64,000 nt of DNA from NCBI GenBank assembly GCA_037625715.1, contig JASJHQ010000010.1, positions 1 to 64,000 of the forward strand, written 5' to 3'. This DNA comes from JABAYQ01 sp018608925. GTDB lineage: Bacteria; Bacteroidota; Bacteroidia; Flavobacteriales; UBA7312. Below the pieces are notes generated by a model that ran no database searches, was not told the origin of the DNA, and worked only from the letters and a program-made list of their open reading frames with translations. Positions 1-8,289 of this stretch are shown one piece after another; the stretch's first letter is position 1, and each line of letters starts with the position of its first letter. Both the position numbers and the translations under genes were made by a program.

Positions 1-2
1 AC

Positions 3-101
3 TTGCCAATTTTTAATGATGAGGCTGCAGCTACCACTGGCGGTCTCGCCTCAGGTGATGTGTACAGAACAACTGCCGGAGAGATAAGAATTAAGTTGTA
101 G
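3..101 (+). CDS. C-terminal fragment of an unidentified protein (5' end outside window)
   Basis: An open frame enters from the left edge and ends at TAG after 32 codons. The readable tail is rich in Ala, Gly and Thr and includes the stretch GGLASGDVYRTTAGEIRIKL. The other two forward frames close quickly, and a strong hairpin follows about 45 bases after the stop, as expected for a gene end. Tails of this style occur on Bacteroidota surface or structural proteins as far as I remember, but 32 residues are too few to name a family. No start is visible. Confidence 0.55.
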   Translation: MPIFNDEAAATTGGLASGDVYRTTAGEIRIKL

Positions 102-146
102 AAAATGTAAGAAATACCTATAGATTTTATTCTATAATAATGTTAT

Positions 147-182
147 ACAAAGGGGAAATCGATTTATCGATTTCCCCTTTGT
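147..182. terminator. 17-bp perfect hairpin between convergent transcription units
   Basis: Arms at 147-163 and 166-182 are exact reverse complements with only TT between them (ACAAAGGGGAAATCGAT on the left arm). It lies between the stop of the rightward partial gene and the stop of the leftward SGNH-like gene, so it probably ends transcription from both sides. The T-run after it is short on both strands, so efficiency as an intrinsic terminator is uncertain. Confidence 0.65.
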
Positions 183-236
183 CTTTTAAAACATTTTTGA
201 AATCAAGATTGTTTTTTTAAGAGTAGTATTGCTTTA

Positions 237-1130
237 TTAAGGCAATTCTTTGAGTTGTAAAATAGCTGCGGTTAGCCTTCTTGCTCCTATGGTGTTGAGG
301 TGCTGCTTGTCGTAAAAGTGGGTTTTATTATCCCACTTCATTAGGTCGTTATAATTGTAATAGGTTCCAAGTTTATTGATCTTGTCGTCGAATTCTTGGT
401 TGTTGCTATGAGAGAAGTAAAAAGCAGGAGAAAGAGGAGCTTGAACTAAAACGTAATTTATATCCTTGCTTTTTAGAATATCTATTGTTTCCTCTAATTC
501 GCTAAATAAATCGTAGTTAAAATCCCATCTTTCTTTTTGGAATTCTTCCACTTGGTAGTAGCTTAATTTTCGTTCTACATAGCCCCCAATATGGTAGGTA
601 TCTCTCCAATTAATTTTTAGTGCTTCATTGCTTTTAAAAATAGCATGGTACAAAGAGAATATATAGGTGTTGAAGGTTTTTAAGTGGCCCCATGCTAATG
701 GTAAAGTAGAAACAACTTTGGGGTAGTTGGATACCATGTCTAGAGAAGATTCTATTGCGTCGGAACGAAAGATAGAAGGGTCAACTTCTAGAATTACTAG
801 TTTTGGGTTTAGCTTGTCTAAATGTCTTTTTAAAAGCCATTTGGTTTGTATAGGAGTTTGAGAGCTAGAGCCCATATTAAAAGTCTTAATTCCTTTCTGT
901 TCTAAATAACGGCTATCTATTCCTCTGCATGCATGGGAAGAGCCTGTTATCAGTACATCAATATCTTTTCTTTTTTGTAATTCGTTTAATCGGAAAGCCG
1001 AACTTCCGCCATTACGCTTGTACACAATATTAGGAGAATCTTCCGGGAAGTGCAAACCCCACACTACCACATAGGAAGCGTAGCTAATTACAATAAAAAT
1101 AAGAATGGATAATATTCGTAAATATTTCAT
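237..1130 (-). CDS. Membrane-anchored SGNH/GDSL-like protein, partner of the MBOAT acyltransferase
   Basis: 297 residues. A hydrophobic segment at residues 3-25 looks like an uncleaved N-terminal anchor, with the rest facing the periplasm. The SGNH signature is recognisable: GSSH at 63-66 (block I nucleophile Ser), NMGSSS at 85-90 (block II-like) and DKQH at 274-277, giving the Asp-x-x-His of block V. Such proteins often sit next to MBOAT O-acyltransferases and complete transfer of an acetyl or other acyl group to a polysaccharide or other extracellular acceptor. The MBOAT gene ends 3 bases upstream, so the two are almost certainly cotranscribed. The acceptor cannot be told from sequence; no wall or capsule assembly genes adjoin. 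Confidence 0.7.
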   Translation of the reverse strand: MKYLRILSILIFIVISYASYVVVWGLHFPEDSPNIVYKRNGGSSAFRLNELQKRKDIDVLITGSSHACRGIDSRYLEQKGIKTFNMGSSSQTPIQTKWLLKRHLDKLNPKLVILEVDPSIFRSDAIESSLDMVSNYPKVVSTLPLAWGHLKTFNTYIFSLYHAIFKSNEALKINWRDTYHIGGYVERKLSYYQVEEFQKERWDFNYDLFSELEETIDILKSKDINYVLVQAPLSPAFYFSHSNNQEFDDKINKLGTYYNYNDLMKWDNKTHFYDKQHLNTIGARRLTAAILQLKELP

Positions 1131-1133
1131 GGT

Positions 1134-2558
1134 TTAGAATTGAAAGTAAATAAATGGCAATTCTTGTGTAGGACTAAACATACTAATGCAAAACAAAATA
1201 AAACTATAAAACAGCCAACGCAAAATTGCTGGCATTTTATAGCTGTTTTTTAAAGGATTGACTTCTGATTTATTGTTCCACTCTACCACAAGTAAAAACA
1301 ACAGCATTCCAGCAATAATTTTCAGATTAAAATCTTGCAGAGCTGGTTTTGCCCAAGTAGAGAAGTCGAATATTTTTGAATAAATAGCAAATGCTTGTTC
1401 TAGGTCTTGGGCTCTAAATAATATCCAGGCCAGACAAACTAGTGTAAAAGTAGACAGCATTCGCCAAATATTTATTAGCGATAGATTATGGTTGTTTTGG
1501 CTAAAGGTTCTGTTTCTGTTCAGCACAAAAAGTGGAACAAATAAAAGTGCGTGAGCCAATCCCCAAAATAAGAAAGTCCAGTTGGCCCCATGCCAAAATC
1601 CGCTTACTAAAAAGATGATAAAAATATTACGAATAGTTTTTGCTTTCGTCCCTCTAGATCCGCCAAGGGGGATGTATAGATAGTCTTTAAACCAAGAAGA
1701 TAGCGAAATGTGCCACTTCCTCCAGAACTCGGCTATATCTCTGGAGAAGTAAGGAAATGCAAAATTCTGACTCAAATTAAATCCGAATAGTTTTGCCGTT
1801 CCTATAGCTATATCAGAATACCCAGAGAAGTCACCATAAATCTGAAAAGCAAAGAAAACAGCTCCAATAAGTAGGGTTGCTCCATTGTGGTCTCCTGCCT
1901 GACTAAATATCTGATCGACTATGATAGCACAGTTGTCGGCAATTACCATTTTCTTGAAAAAGCCCCACAACATATGTTGCAGACCAGAAATAACCATTTT
2001 ATACTCTAGTTTTTTTGGTTTAAAAAATTGAGGTAGTAAATGGCTGGCTCTTTCTATTGGCCCGGCTACCAGCTGAGGGAAAAACGAAACAAAAGCTAAA
2101 AAGGAAATTAAAGAATTAGTAGGCTCTAGCTTTCTTTTATAAATATCTAAAGTATAGCTCAGGGTTTGAAAGGTGTAAAAACTTATTCCTACAGGAAGGA
2201 TGATGTTTAATCTTGTTACATCTATACTTTGGCCAAATAAGGTAAATGCATCTGCAAAACTTTGAGCGAAAAAGTCGGCATACTTAAAAAACCCTAGCAT
2301 TCCTAAATTAACTAGCAAGCTAAGAGCTAGCCAGTATTTTCTGTTGTTTTGAGAACGGTGAAGTTTAAGCCCGATGCTATAGTCTAAGAGAGAACTTATT
2401 GCTATTAGAGAAAGAAAACGCCAATCCCACCAGCCGTAAAAGACATAGCTAGCTACTAGTAATAATAAGTTTTGTGTTTTTAAAGTATTTCGAAGGAGCC
2501 AAAAAAGCAATAGTACTATTGGTAAGAAATAGGCGAAATCTAAAGAGTTGAAAAGCAT
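1134..2558 (-). CDS. MBOAT family membrane O-acyltransferase (AlgI/DltB-like)
   Basis: 474 residues with about ten hydrophobic segments. Family hallmarks are clear: PQLVAGPIERA at 161-171, YGDFSGYSDIAIG at 241-253, WRKWHISLSSW at 279-289 with the conserved His283, and FWHGANWTFLFWG at 321-333 with the second conserved His323. These enzymes move an acyl group across the inner membrane and hand it to an acceptor or a periplasmic partner; AlgI and PatA are the close models. The SGNH-like protein immediately downstream is the likely partner. The gene is the fifth of a leftward run that begins with accA, 5 bases after the PhyH-type gene. Substrate unknown. Confidence 0.9.
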   Translation of the reverse strand: MLFNSLDFAYFLPIVLLLFWLLRNTLKTQNLLLLVASYVFYGWWDWRFLSLIAISSLLDYSIGLKLHRSQNNRKYWLALSLLVNLGMLGFFKYADFFAQSFADAFTLFGQSIDVTRLNIILPVGISFYTFQTLSYTLDIYKRKLEPTNSLISFLAFVSFFPQLVAGPIERASHLLPQFFKPKKLEYKMVISGLQHMLWGFFKKMVIADNCAIIVDQIFSQAGDHNGATLLIGAVFFAFQIYGDFSGYSDIAIGTAKLFGFNLSQNFAFPYFSRDIAEFWRKWHISLSSWFKDYLYIPLGGSRGTKAKTIRNIFIIFLVSGFWHGANWTFLFWGLAHALLFVPLFVLNRNRTFSQNNHNLSLINIWRMLSTFTLVCLAWILFRAQDLEQAFAIYSKIFDFSTWAKPALQDFNLKIIAGMLLFLLVVEWNNKSEVNPLKNSYKMPAILRWLFYSFILFCISMFSPTQELPFIYFQF

Positions 2559-2563
2559 GCTAT

Positions 2564-3505
2564 TTATTTTAAAGTTGGCCTTTCTGTAATTTCGTGGTAT
2601 GCTATAGCATCACTTGCATAAAAGTGAAAAACCATGCTTTTTCTTGAAGCATTAGGGTTTATTTTGGCTTGGGCTCCGTGCAATAGATTGGCGTGCCAAA
2701 TTAGAACGTCTCCTTTTTTAGCAAGGAAAACCTCTTTTTTTAAGTGAGTGTTTTCTTGTAATACTTGCTCAATTTTGTTTTCATAATCTTGATACGATTT
2801 GTTTCCTAGCTTAAAAGCACTGCTCTGGTTGTCGAAATCCTTATTCATTATGTAAGGAAGTTTATGAGAGCCAGGGTAGTAATGAAGCGGACCGTCTTCC
2901 GGACTAACATCTTGTAATGCTACCCATACAGCTATGATGTTTCCATGAGGAAAAGTAGTCATATGAATAGAATCGGAATGGGTTTTTTGCTGGCTCGATT
3001 CGTAAAAGTTAATGCTCTGAAATAAGTCCATTTCTTTGGCCATTAATAGCTCGATACAGTCTTTAAGTTTAGGAAAGGTAGCAACGCTCTTAAGTAATTT
3101 AGATTTTTTGATGGCAAACAAAATTCTATTCTTCGACCATTTTATTTTTTTGGCTTGCAATAGCTCTTCTACTTCTTTGTTTATAAGGTCTATTTCTTCC
3201 TTTTGGAAGAATGAATCTAAGATAACAAATCCGTCTTTTGACCATTTTAACAAGCTGTCTTGTGTCTTTTTATCTAAGCTATTAAAGCGTTCTTGCTGAG
3301 GTAATAGTTGGGCGCAATCTTCTCTGTCCATTATTGGCTCTTGACCATTAATACCCTCAAAATCCTGACTATTTATAGAAGAGTAGTAGTTCTTCTTAAG
3401 ATTGTATTTTTTGTATAGTTCCGTATTGTGCAATAATTTTTTACGCTTAAAAAAATTGCTAACCTTATAGCTCCACTTATATTTTCTTAGAAAGGATATA
3501 AGCAT
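2564..3505 (-). CDS. Phytanoyl-CoA dioxygenase (PhyH) family Fe(II)/2-oxoglutarate oxygenase
   Basis: 313 residues. The double-stranded beta-helix metal site is visible: H176-S-D178 as the HxD pair, distal H276 in the context WHANLLHG, and R288 placed to bind 2-oxoglutarate. GPLHYYPGSHK at 205-215 is typical of the family. The first 60 residues are a basic extension of no recognised fold. Members hydroxylate lipids, amino acids or small natural products; nothing here fixes the substrate. The start codon overlaps the stop of the preceding secreted-protein gene by one base and the MBOAT gene follows after 5 bases, which suggests a shared surface-modification task. Confidence 0.85.
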   Translation of the reverse strand: MLISFLRKYKWSYKVSNFFKRKKLLHNTELYKKYNLKKNYYSSINSQDFEGINGQEPIMDREDCAQLLPQQERFNSLDKKTQDSLLKWSKDGFVILDSFFQKEEIDLINKEVEELLQAKKIKWSKNRILFAIKKSKLLKSVATFPKLKDCIELLMAKEMDLFQSINFYESSQQKTHSDSIHMTTFPHGNIIAVWVALQDVSPEDGPLHYYPGSHKLPYIMNKDFDNQSSAFKLGNKSYQDYENKIEQVLQENTHLKKEVFLAKKGDVLIWHANLLHGAQAKINPNASRKSMVFHFYASDAIAYHEITERPTLK

Positions 3506-4767
3506 CAGGTTTTTTGTTTTTTCTTTTTAGCAGCAGGAAATAAAACATTATTTAGTATAAGTCTGTAGCCTGGGGAATTAGGGTGTAGGCTTAGGTCCGT
3601 TTTAGGATCGCCAACCTTGTGTTGGTAGTCTTCTGGGTCGTGTCCTCCGTAGAAAGTCCATGTTCCTTTTCCTAGCTCGCCATGTATATACCTTGCTTCA
3701 TCAACAGCATCGTTTGCGCCTAGTATTAAAACATTCGACTTTATAAACTCTTTTTTAAAGGCAGTTGTTTGGCCCATAAATCCTTTGATTATCTGTTCGT
3801 GATTTTGACAAAGCATAGTAGGAACAGGGTCCCATTTAGCAGAGAATTCAAATAATGAGAAAAAGTCTAATGGTTCTTTTAGCTTCCTTGTTCTGGTAGC
3901 ATCAATTTCGGAATACTCATAGACATTAGGGTTTTGCTCTAAACCAAAGTTTTCGAAAGCGATAGTCTGGTCGTAGTTTAGTTTTTCTTGAGCATTTGCA
4001 TCGGAAGGATCGCCGTCAAACATATGCTGGCAAATATCGGTACCCTGAGCTGCTAGAGCTATGTCATAGGTGTCCGTTGCCGAACACATAGCAAATAAGA
4101 ATCCGCCACCAAGAGTGAAATCTTTAATTTTTAGTGCTACCGCTAGTTTTGCTTGCGATACTTTTTCAAAGCCTAACTCTTTTGCAGAGGCTTCAAAATC
4201 TAATTTTTGTTGTCGGTACCAAGAAGCATTTTTATAGCTGGCATAAAACTTTCCGTACTGACCGCTAAAGTCTTCGTGGTGAAGGTGAAGCCAGTCGTAA
4301 GTAGGTAGTATTCCTTTCATTACTTCTTTGTCGTATACCAAGTCGTAAGGAATTTCGGCGTAGGTAAGTGCCAGAGTAACAGCATCGTCCCAAGGTAATT
4401 TTGTTTTAGGAGAGTATACCGCAATACGAGGTACTTTCTCTAATTTAACCACGTCTTGGTTTACTTCCGGATTGCTTATTTCGTAGAGTATTTGAGTGGA
4501 TTGAACATCGGCAATTACCTGAAAACTAACGCCTCTTATAACACATTCTTTTTCCAGAGCAGGCTGGTTTTTAATCATAAAGCTTCCACCTCTATAATTA
4601 AGAAGCCAATCAACAGTTACTTCATTTTCTAAGCTCCAGAATGCTATTCCGTATGCTTTTAAATGATCGGACTGACTCTCATCCATAGGTATTAATAGGT
4701 AAGAAGCGAAGCAACTAATGTGCATCAACCATAAAAATGGTAATATGATAATTGCTTTTCTATTCAT
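3505..4767 (-). CDS. Conserved secreted protein of unknown function (amidotransferase-like fold suspected)
   Basis: 420 residues with a cleavable signal peptide (residues 1-21, hydrophobic core then CFA-SYLL). From memory, relatives in Flavobacteriia are widely labelled asparagine synthetase B, but I see neither an N-terminal Cys glutaminase nor the ATP-pyrophosphatase SGGxDS motif, and the export signal argues against that role. The stretch GGGFLFAMCSATDTYD (220-235), with Cys228 after a Gly-rich turn, and FYGGHDPEDY (372-381) recall class I glutamine-amidotransferase-like or ThuA-like folds. The C-terminus is Lys-rich. It lies between dnaB and the PhyH gene with 0-1 base junctions. Function unknown. 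Confidence 0.6.
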   Translation of the reverse strand: MNRKAIIILPFLWLMHISCFASYLLIPMDESQSDHLKAYGIAFWSLENEVTVDWLLNYRGGSFMIKNQPALEKECVIRGVSFQVIADVQSTQILYEISNPEVNQDVVKLEKVPRIAVYSPKTKLPWDDAVTLALTYAEIPYDLVYDKEVMKGILPTYDWLHLHHEDFSGQYGKFYASYKNASWYRQQKLDFEASAKELGFEKVSQAKLAVALKIKDFTLGGGFLFAMCSATDTYDIALAAQGTDICQHMFDGDPSDANAQEKLNYDQTIAFENFGLEQNPNVYEYSEIDATRTRKLKEPLDFFSLFEFSAKWDPVPTMLCQNHEQIIKGFMGQTTAFKKEFIKSNVLILGANDAVDEARYIHGELGKGTWTFYGGHDPEDYQHKVGDPKTDLSLHPNSPGYRLILNNVLFPAAKKKKQKT

Positions 4768-6264
4768 CTAAAATGGTTGATCTTCATCTTCTTCCATATT
4801 CATAGAAGAAGAAATAATATTACTTGTGTTTGGGTAGGAATCATCAGAAAATCCTCCTCCAAAACTATCTAGGTCGGTAAATTTAGCTAGGTGAGCGATA
4901 AATCTTAATCGAATATTTTCCAAAGATCCGTTACGGTGTTTAGCTATAATGATTTCACCTTGTCCGTTGCAATCAGGGTCTTCCCCTGGGCTACTTTCTG
5001 GCCATTCGGTGAAGCCGTAGTATTCTGGTCGGTAGATAAAGCATACAATATCTGCATCTTGCTCAATTGCTCCAGATTCCCTAAGGTCGGATAGCATTGG
5101 TCTTTTGTCTCCACCTCTTGTTTCTACCGCTCTACTTAATTGCGATAAGGCAATAATAGGAACGTTAAGTTCTTTAGCAATACTTTTTAACGATCTGGAA
5201 ATAGTACTTATCTCTTGTTCTCTGTTTCCTCCTTTGCCACTTCCTCCAGCACTCATTAGTTGAAGGTAGTCAATGATAATCATTTCAACCCCGTTTTTAG
5301 CACTGCACAATCTTCTGCACTTTGCTCTAAGCTCAAAAATGGTAAGAGCAGGAGTGTCATCAATAAAGATAGGAGCTTCGGAAAGCTGAGTAATTTTTTG
5401 CTGAAGTTGTATCCATTCGTGGTCTTCAAGGCTTCCTTTTCTTAGCTTTTCTGCTGAGATACCTGATTCGCTAGCAATAAGTCTGTTTACTAACTGAACC
5501 GATGACATCTCCAAAGAGAAAACCGCAACAGGTTTTTTGAACTGAACCGCTGTATTTCTAGCCATAGATAATACGAATGCTGTTTTACCCATACCAGGTC
5601 TTGCTGCTAAAATAACAAGATCCGATTTTTGCCAACCAGATGTAACTCTGTCTAGCTCAGCAAATCCGGAAGGGACACCACTTAATCCGTCGTCTTTATT
5701 TTTAATTTCTTCAATCTGAACCAATGCTTCTCTAATAAGAGAACTCATTTTGTCGTAGTTTTTTCGGATGTTTCCTTCCGATACCTCGTAAAGGTTTTTT
5801 TCCGCTTTACTTAGCAAATCGAAAACATCGGTAGACTCATCGTATGCATCTTTTATGATGTCTCCAGAAATTCGAATTAATTCTCTTTGAATGTATTTTT
5901 GAGAGATGATTCGGGCGTGTGTTTCTATGTTAGCAGCAGAAGCAACTCTGTCCGTTAGCTTAGATACGAAAGCAGGTCCTCCAACAATTTTTAAAGAGTT
6001 GGTCTTTTTTAATTCTTCGGTAACGGTAAGAATATCAACCGATTTAGCCGCATTAAATAAATTCTGGATAGCAGAAAAAATCGCAGAATGGGCAGGTTTG
6101 TAAAAACTCTCTGGTCTTAATATTTCGATTGCATTAGATAAGGCATCGCTTTCTAGCATTAGAGCACCTAATACCGCTTCTTCAACGTCAACTGCTTGTG
6201 GGGGTAATTTACCTGCAATCAGTGCGCTGCTCTCTATTGTGTTATTTATTTGATTTTTTGCCAT
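4768..6264 (-). CDS. dnaB: Replicative DNA helicase DnaB
   Basis: 498 residues, normal length, no intein. The N-terminal primase-interacting domain spans about 25-130 and the RecA-like motor about 185-460. Walker A is ARPGMGKTA (221-229), Walker B is MIIIDYLQLM (328-337), and RESGAIEQDAD (395-405) is the conserved motif near the arginine finger and nucleotide pocket. The hexamer unwinds DNA at the fork and loads primase. The start overlaps the accA stop by one base. The C-terminus ends in an acidic tail. Placement of dnaB directly after accA and before exported-protein genes is unusual for a replication gene. Confidence 0.98.
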   Translation of the reverse strand: MAKNQINNTIESSALIAGKLPPQAVDVEEAVLGALMLESDALSNAIEILRPESFYKPAHSAIFSAIQNLFNAAKSVDILTVTEELKKTNSLKIVGGPAFVSKLTDRVASAANIETHARIISQKYIQRELIRISGDIIKDAYDESTDVFDLLSKAEKNLYEVSEGNIRKNYDKMSSLIREALVQIEEIKNKDDGLSGVPSGFAELDRVTSGWQKSDLVILAARPGMGKTAFVLSMARNTAVQFKKPVAVFSLEMSSVQLVNRLIASESGISAEKLRKGSLEDHEWIQLQQKITQLSEAPIFIDDTPALTIFELRAKCRRLCSAKNGVEMIIIDYLQLMSAGGSGKGGNREQEISTISRSLKSIAKELNVPIIALSQLSRAVETRGGDKRPMLSDLRESGAIEQDADIVCFIYRPEYYGFTEWPESSPGEDPDCNGQGEIIIAKHRNGSLENIRLRFIAHLAKFTDLDSFGGGFSDDSYPNTSNIISSSMNMEEDEDQPF

Positions 6265-7211
6265 TATTCTTTTGTAACTCCCATTTTTCCAAACTTCACT
6301 ATTCTATCGTCAATTCTTTTTTCGGGAGACTTTTTTTCTAAAGCCTTAGTTTGTTTGATTATTTCTTTTTTAACAATTTCGAACATTTTGCCAGGGTCGT
6401 TGTGAGCTCCTCCGATTGGTTCTTTTATGATGCCATCAATCAGTTCATTAGAAAGCATGTCTTCTGCTGTAAGTTTAAGCGCTTGAGCCGCTTGTTCTTT
6501 GTAATCCCATGATCTCCAAAGAATAGAAGAACAAGATTCTGGAGAAATAACCGAATACCATGTGTTTTCAAGCATCAGCACTTTGTCTCCAATTCCTATT
6601 CCTAATGCACCTCCTGAGGCACCTTCCCCAATAATGACACAAATAACAGGAACAGATAGCTGCACCATTTCAATAAGGTTTCTTGCAATAGCTTCTCCTT
6701 GTCCTCTTTCTTCCGCTTCCAATCCAGGAAAAGCTCCTGGTGTGTCAATAAAGGTAATGATTGGTTTTCCGAATTTTTCGGCCATTTTCATCAGACGCAA
6801 TGCTTTTCGATAACCTTCAGGGTTTGGCATTCCGAAATTTCGGAATTGACGCATTTTGGTGTTCTTTCCCTTTTGATGGCCTATAATCATATAACTTTTA
6901 TCTTCGATAATAGCCCAGCCCCCAATCATTGCTTTGTCGTCTTTTACTGTTCTGTCGCCATGAAGTTCGATAAACTCATCGCAAATATTCTCTATGTAAT
7001 CTAGAGTATATGGTCTCTTAGGATGGCGAGAAAGTTGTACTTTTTGCCATGCACTTAGGTTGGAATAAATGTCTGTTTTCTGCTTATCAATCTTGCTTTT
7101 CAGATCTTTTATAGCCTGACTTACGTCGACACCATCTTCCTTCAGTTTTTCTGCTTGCTCTAATTTGAGCATTAATTCCTGAATTGGTTTTTCAAATTCT
7201 AAATATTCCAT
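6264..7211 (-). CDS. accA: Acetyl-CoA carboxylase carboxyltransferase subunit alpha
   Basis: 315 residues, full length. It carries the crotonase-like carboxyltransferase core with FIDTPGAFPG (154-163), EERGQGEAIA (167-176) and the oxyanion-forming GEGASGGALGIGIGD (195-209). With AccD it transfers CO2 from carboxybiotin to acetyl-CoA, giving malonyl-CoA for fatty-acid synthesis; accD, accB and accC are not in this window. It is the first gene of the leftward run and diverges from ispE; the intergenic region holds candidate promoters for both. Confidence 0.97.
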   Translation of the reverse strand: MEYLEFEKPIQELMLKLEQAEKLKEDGVDVSQAIKDLKSKIDKQKTDIYSNLSAWQKVQLSRHPKRPYTLDYIENICDEFIELHGDRTVKDDKAMIGGWAIIEDKSYMIIGHQKGKNTKMRQFRNFGMPNPEGYRKALRLMKMAEKFGKPIITFIDTPGAFPGLEAEERGQGEAIARNLIEMVQLSVPVICVIIGEGASGGALGIGIGDKVLMLENTWYSVISPESCSSILWRSWDYKEQAAQALKLTAEDMLSNELIDGIIKEPIGGAHNDPGKMFEIVKKEIIKQTKALEKKSPEKRIDDRIVKFGKMGVTKE

Positions 7212-7264
7212 ATTAGGTTTTAATCTAGTAATTTATTAATTTTTGATAATTATAAAATCAAATC

Positions 7265-7272
7265 CAAGTTTA
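7265..7272 (-). promoter_or_regulatory. Possible -7 box for accA operon (TAAACTTG)
   Basis: Read leftward, TAAACTTG differs at one base from the Bacteroidota -7 consensus TAnnTTTG and lies 53 bases before the accA ATG, in the only upstream gap of the operon. A weak match in AT-rich DNA, so tentative. Confidence 0.3.
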
Positions 7273-7288
7273 GAAAAATTTATGTGAT

Positions 7289-7296
7289 TACCTTTG
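7289..7296 (+). promoter_or_regulatory. -7 box of ispE promoter (TACCTTTG)
   Basis: Exact match to TAnnTTTG. It lies 26 bases before the ATG at 7323 and overlaps the region after a possible upstream GTG at 7284, so that GTG would not be in the transcript. This decides the ispE start. Confidence 0.75.
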
Positions 7297-7322
7297 TCAA
7301 TGGACAATTAAATTTATTAACA

Positions 7323-8111
7323 ATGATACTTTTTCCTAACGCTAAGATAAACATCGGCTTGAATATCCTTTCTAAAAGGGAAGATGGCTATCATAATTTA
7401 GAGACTATATTCTATCCAATCGCTTGGAAGGATAGTTTAGAAATAATTAAAAGTAACGATCAACAATTTAGTTCTTCTGGTATAAGTATTCCTGGTGATG
7501 GCAATCTGTGTCAGCAGGCTTATGATTTGCTTGATCGGGATTTTGGTTTGGAAAGCGTACATATTCATTTGCATAAAAACATACCTATTGGAGCTGGTCT
7601 TGGTGGAGGTTCTTCTGATGCTGCTTTTACTCTAATGGGTCTAAACGAAATGTTTGATTTGAAATTAAGCAGCATTCAGTTAAAAGAATATGCTTTAAAG
7701 TTGGGTGCTGATTGTCCTTTTTTTATTGATAATAAAGCATGCTTGGCAAAAGGAATAGGTGAGGAGCTGACTGATGTAGTTCTAAATATTTCCAATGTTT
7801 TTTTAATAGTCGCAACCCCTGATGTTCACATTTCTACGGCAATGGCTTATTCTGGTGTAGTACCTCAAATTCCTGAAGTTAGTTTGCAAAAACTCATTTC
7901 AGAACCTATTACAAATTGGTCAATGAAAAATGATTTTGAAGAAGGGATATTCAGATTAGAGCCTAAAATAAAAGCTTTAAAAGATAAAATGCTAGATCAT
8001 GGTGCTATTTATTGCTCGATGAGTGGAAGCGGTTCTTCTGTCTTTGCTTTTTTTGATAAAAAACCAATGCTTCATTTGGACGGTTGCAGTGTTCATTTGC
8101 AGGAAATTTAA
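7323..8111 (+). CDS. ispE: 4-diphosphocytidyl-2-C-methyl-D-erythritol kinase
   Basis: 262 residues from the ATG chosen here; a longer reading from GTG at 7284 was rejected because it contains the promoter box and adds residues ahead of the usual N-terminal FPNAKINIGL motif. The GHMP-kinase ATP loop PIGAGLGGGSSDAA lies at about 88-101 and the C-terminal MSGSGSSVFAFF at about 233-244. IspE phosphorylates CDP-methylerythritol in the non-mevalonate isoprenoid pathway, which feeds quinones, undecaprenol and the UbiA enzyme encoded later in this window. Monocistronic as far as can be seen; rpsA has its own promoter. Confidence 0.96.
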   Translation: MILFPNAKINIGLNILSKREDGYHNLETIFYPIAWKDSLEIIKSNDQQFSSSGISIPGDGNLCQQAYDLLDRDFGLESVHIHLHKNIPIGAGLGGGSSDAAFTLMGLNEMFDLKLSSIQLKEYALKLGADCPFFIDNKACLAKGIGEELTDVVLNISNVFLIVATPDVHISTAMAYSGVVPQIPEVSLQKLISEPITNWSMKNDFEEGIFRLEPKIKALKDKMLDHGAIYCSMSGSGSSVFAFFDKKPMLHLDGCSVHLQEI

Positions 8112-8161
8112 ATCTAGTTTTAAAACTTTATTTGAATACTTAAAATAATAGATTATTTGTT

Positions 8162-8169
8162 TATATTTG
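8162..8169 (+). promoter_or_regulatory. -7 box of rpsA promoter (TATATTTG)
   Basis: Exact TAnnTTTG match, 120 bases before the rpsA ATG. A TTG about 27 bases upstream (8132-8134) is somewhat far for the -33 element, so the upstream element is uncertain. Confidence 0.7.
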
Positions 8170-8173
8170 CATC

Positions 8174-8289
8174 CCTTTTTAATGGCATAATTTGAGGTGA
8201 AAAGGATAAAATAAATAAACTATTAACAACTTTCGTTGATTGCCAACTAAATCCCAAGCTAAACGAAATACAAATTTTTAGACATAATT
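8174..8289 (+). promoter_or_regulatory. Long 5' leader of rpsA with alternative hairpins
   Basis: About 115 bases separate the expected transcript start from ATG, far longer than the other leaders here. TTTCGTT (8231-8237) can pair with AACGAAA (8262-8268), a 7-bp helix just ahead of the start. The overlapping GTTG at 8235-8238 can instead pair with CAAC at 8227-8230 or CAAC at 8244-8247. Ribosomal protein S1 genes are autoregulated through their leaders in other phyla; that role here is inference. Confidence 0.4.

Noticed and set aside
147..182. Attachment site or mobile element end at the long hairpin
   Set aside because: It lies exactly between two converging gene ends and no second copy was seen; a terminator explains it.
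7284..7322. GTG start for ispE
   Set aside because: The -7 box TACCTTTG lies inside this stretch, and the family N-terminus starts at the ATG at 7323.
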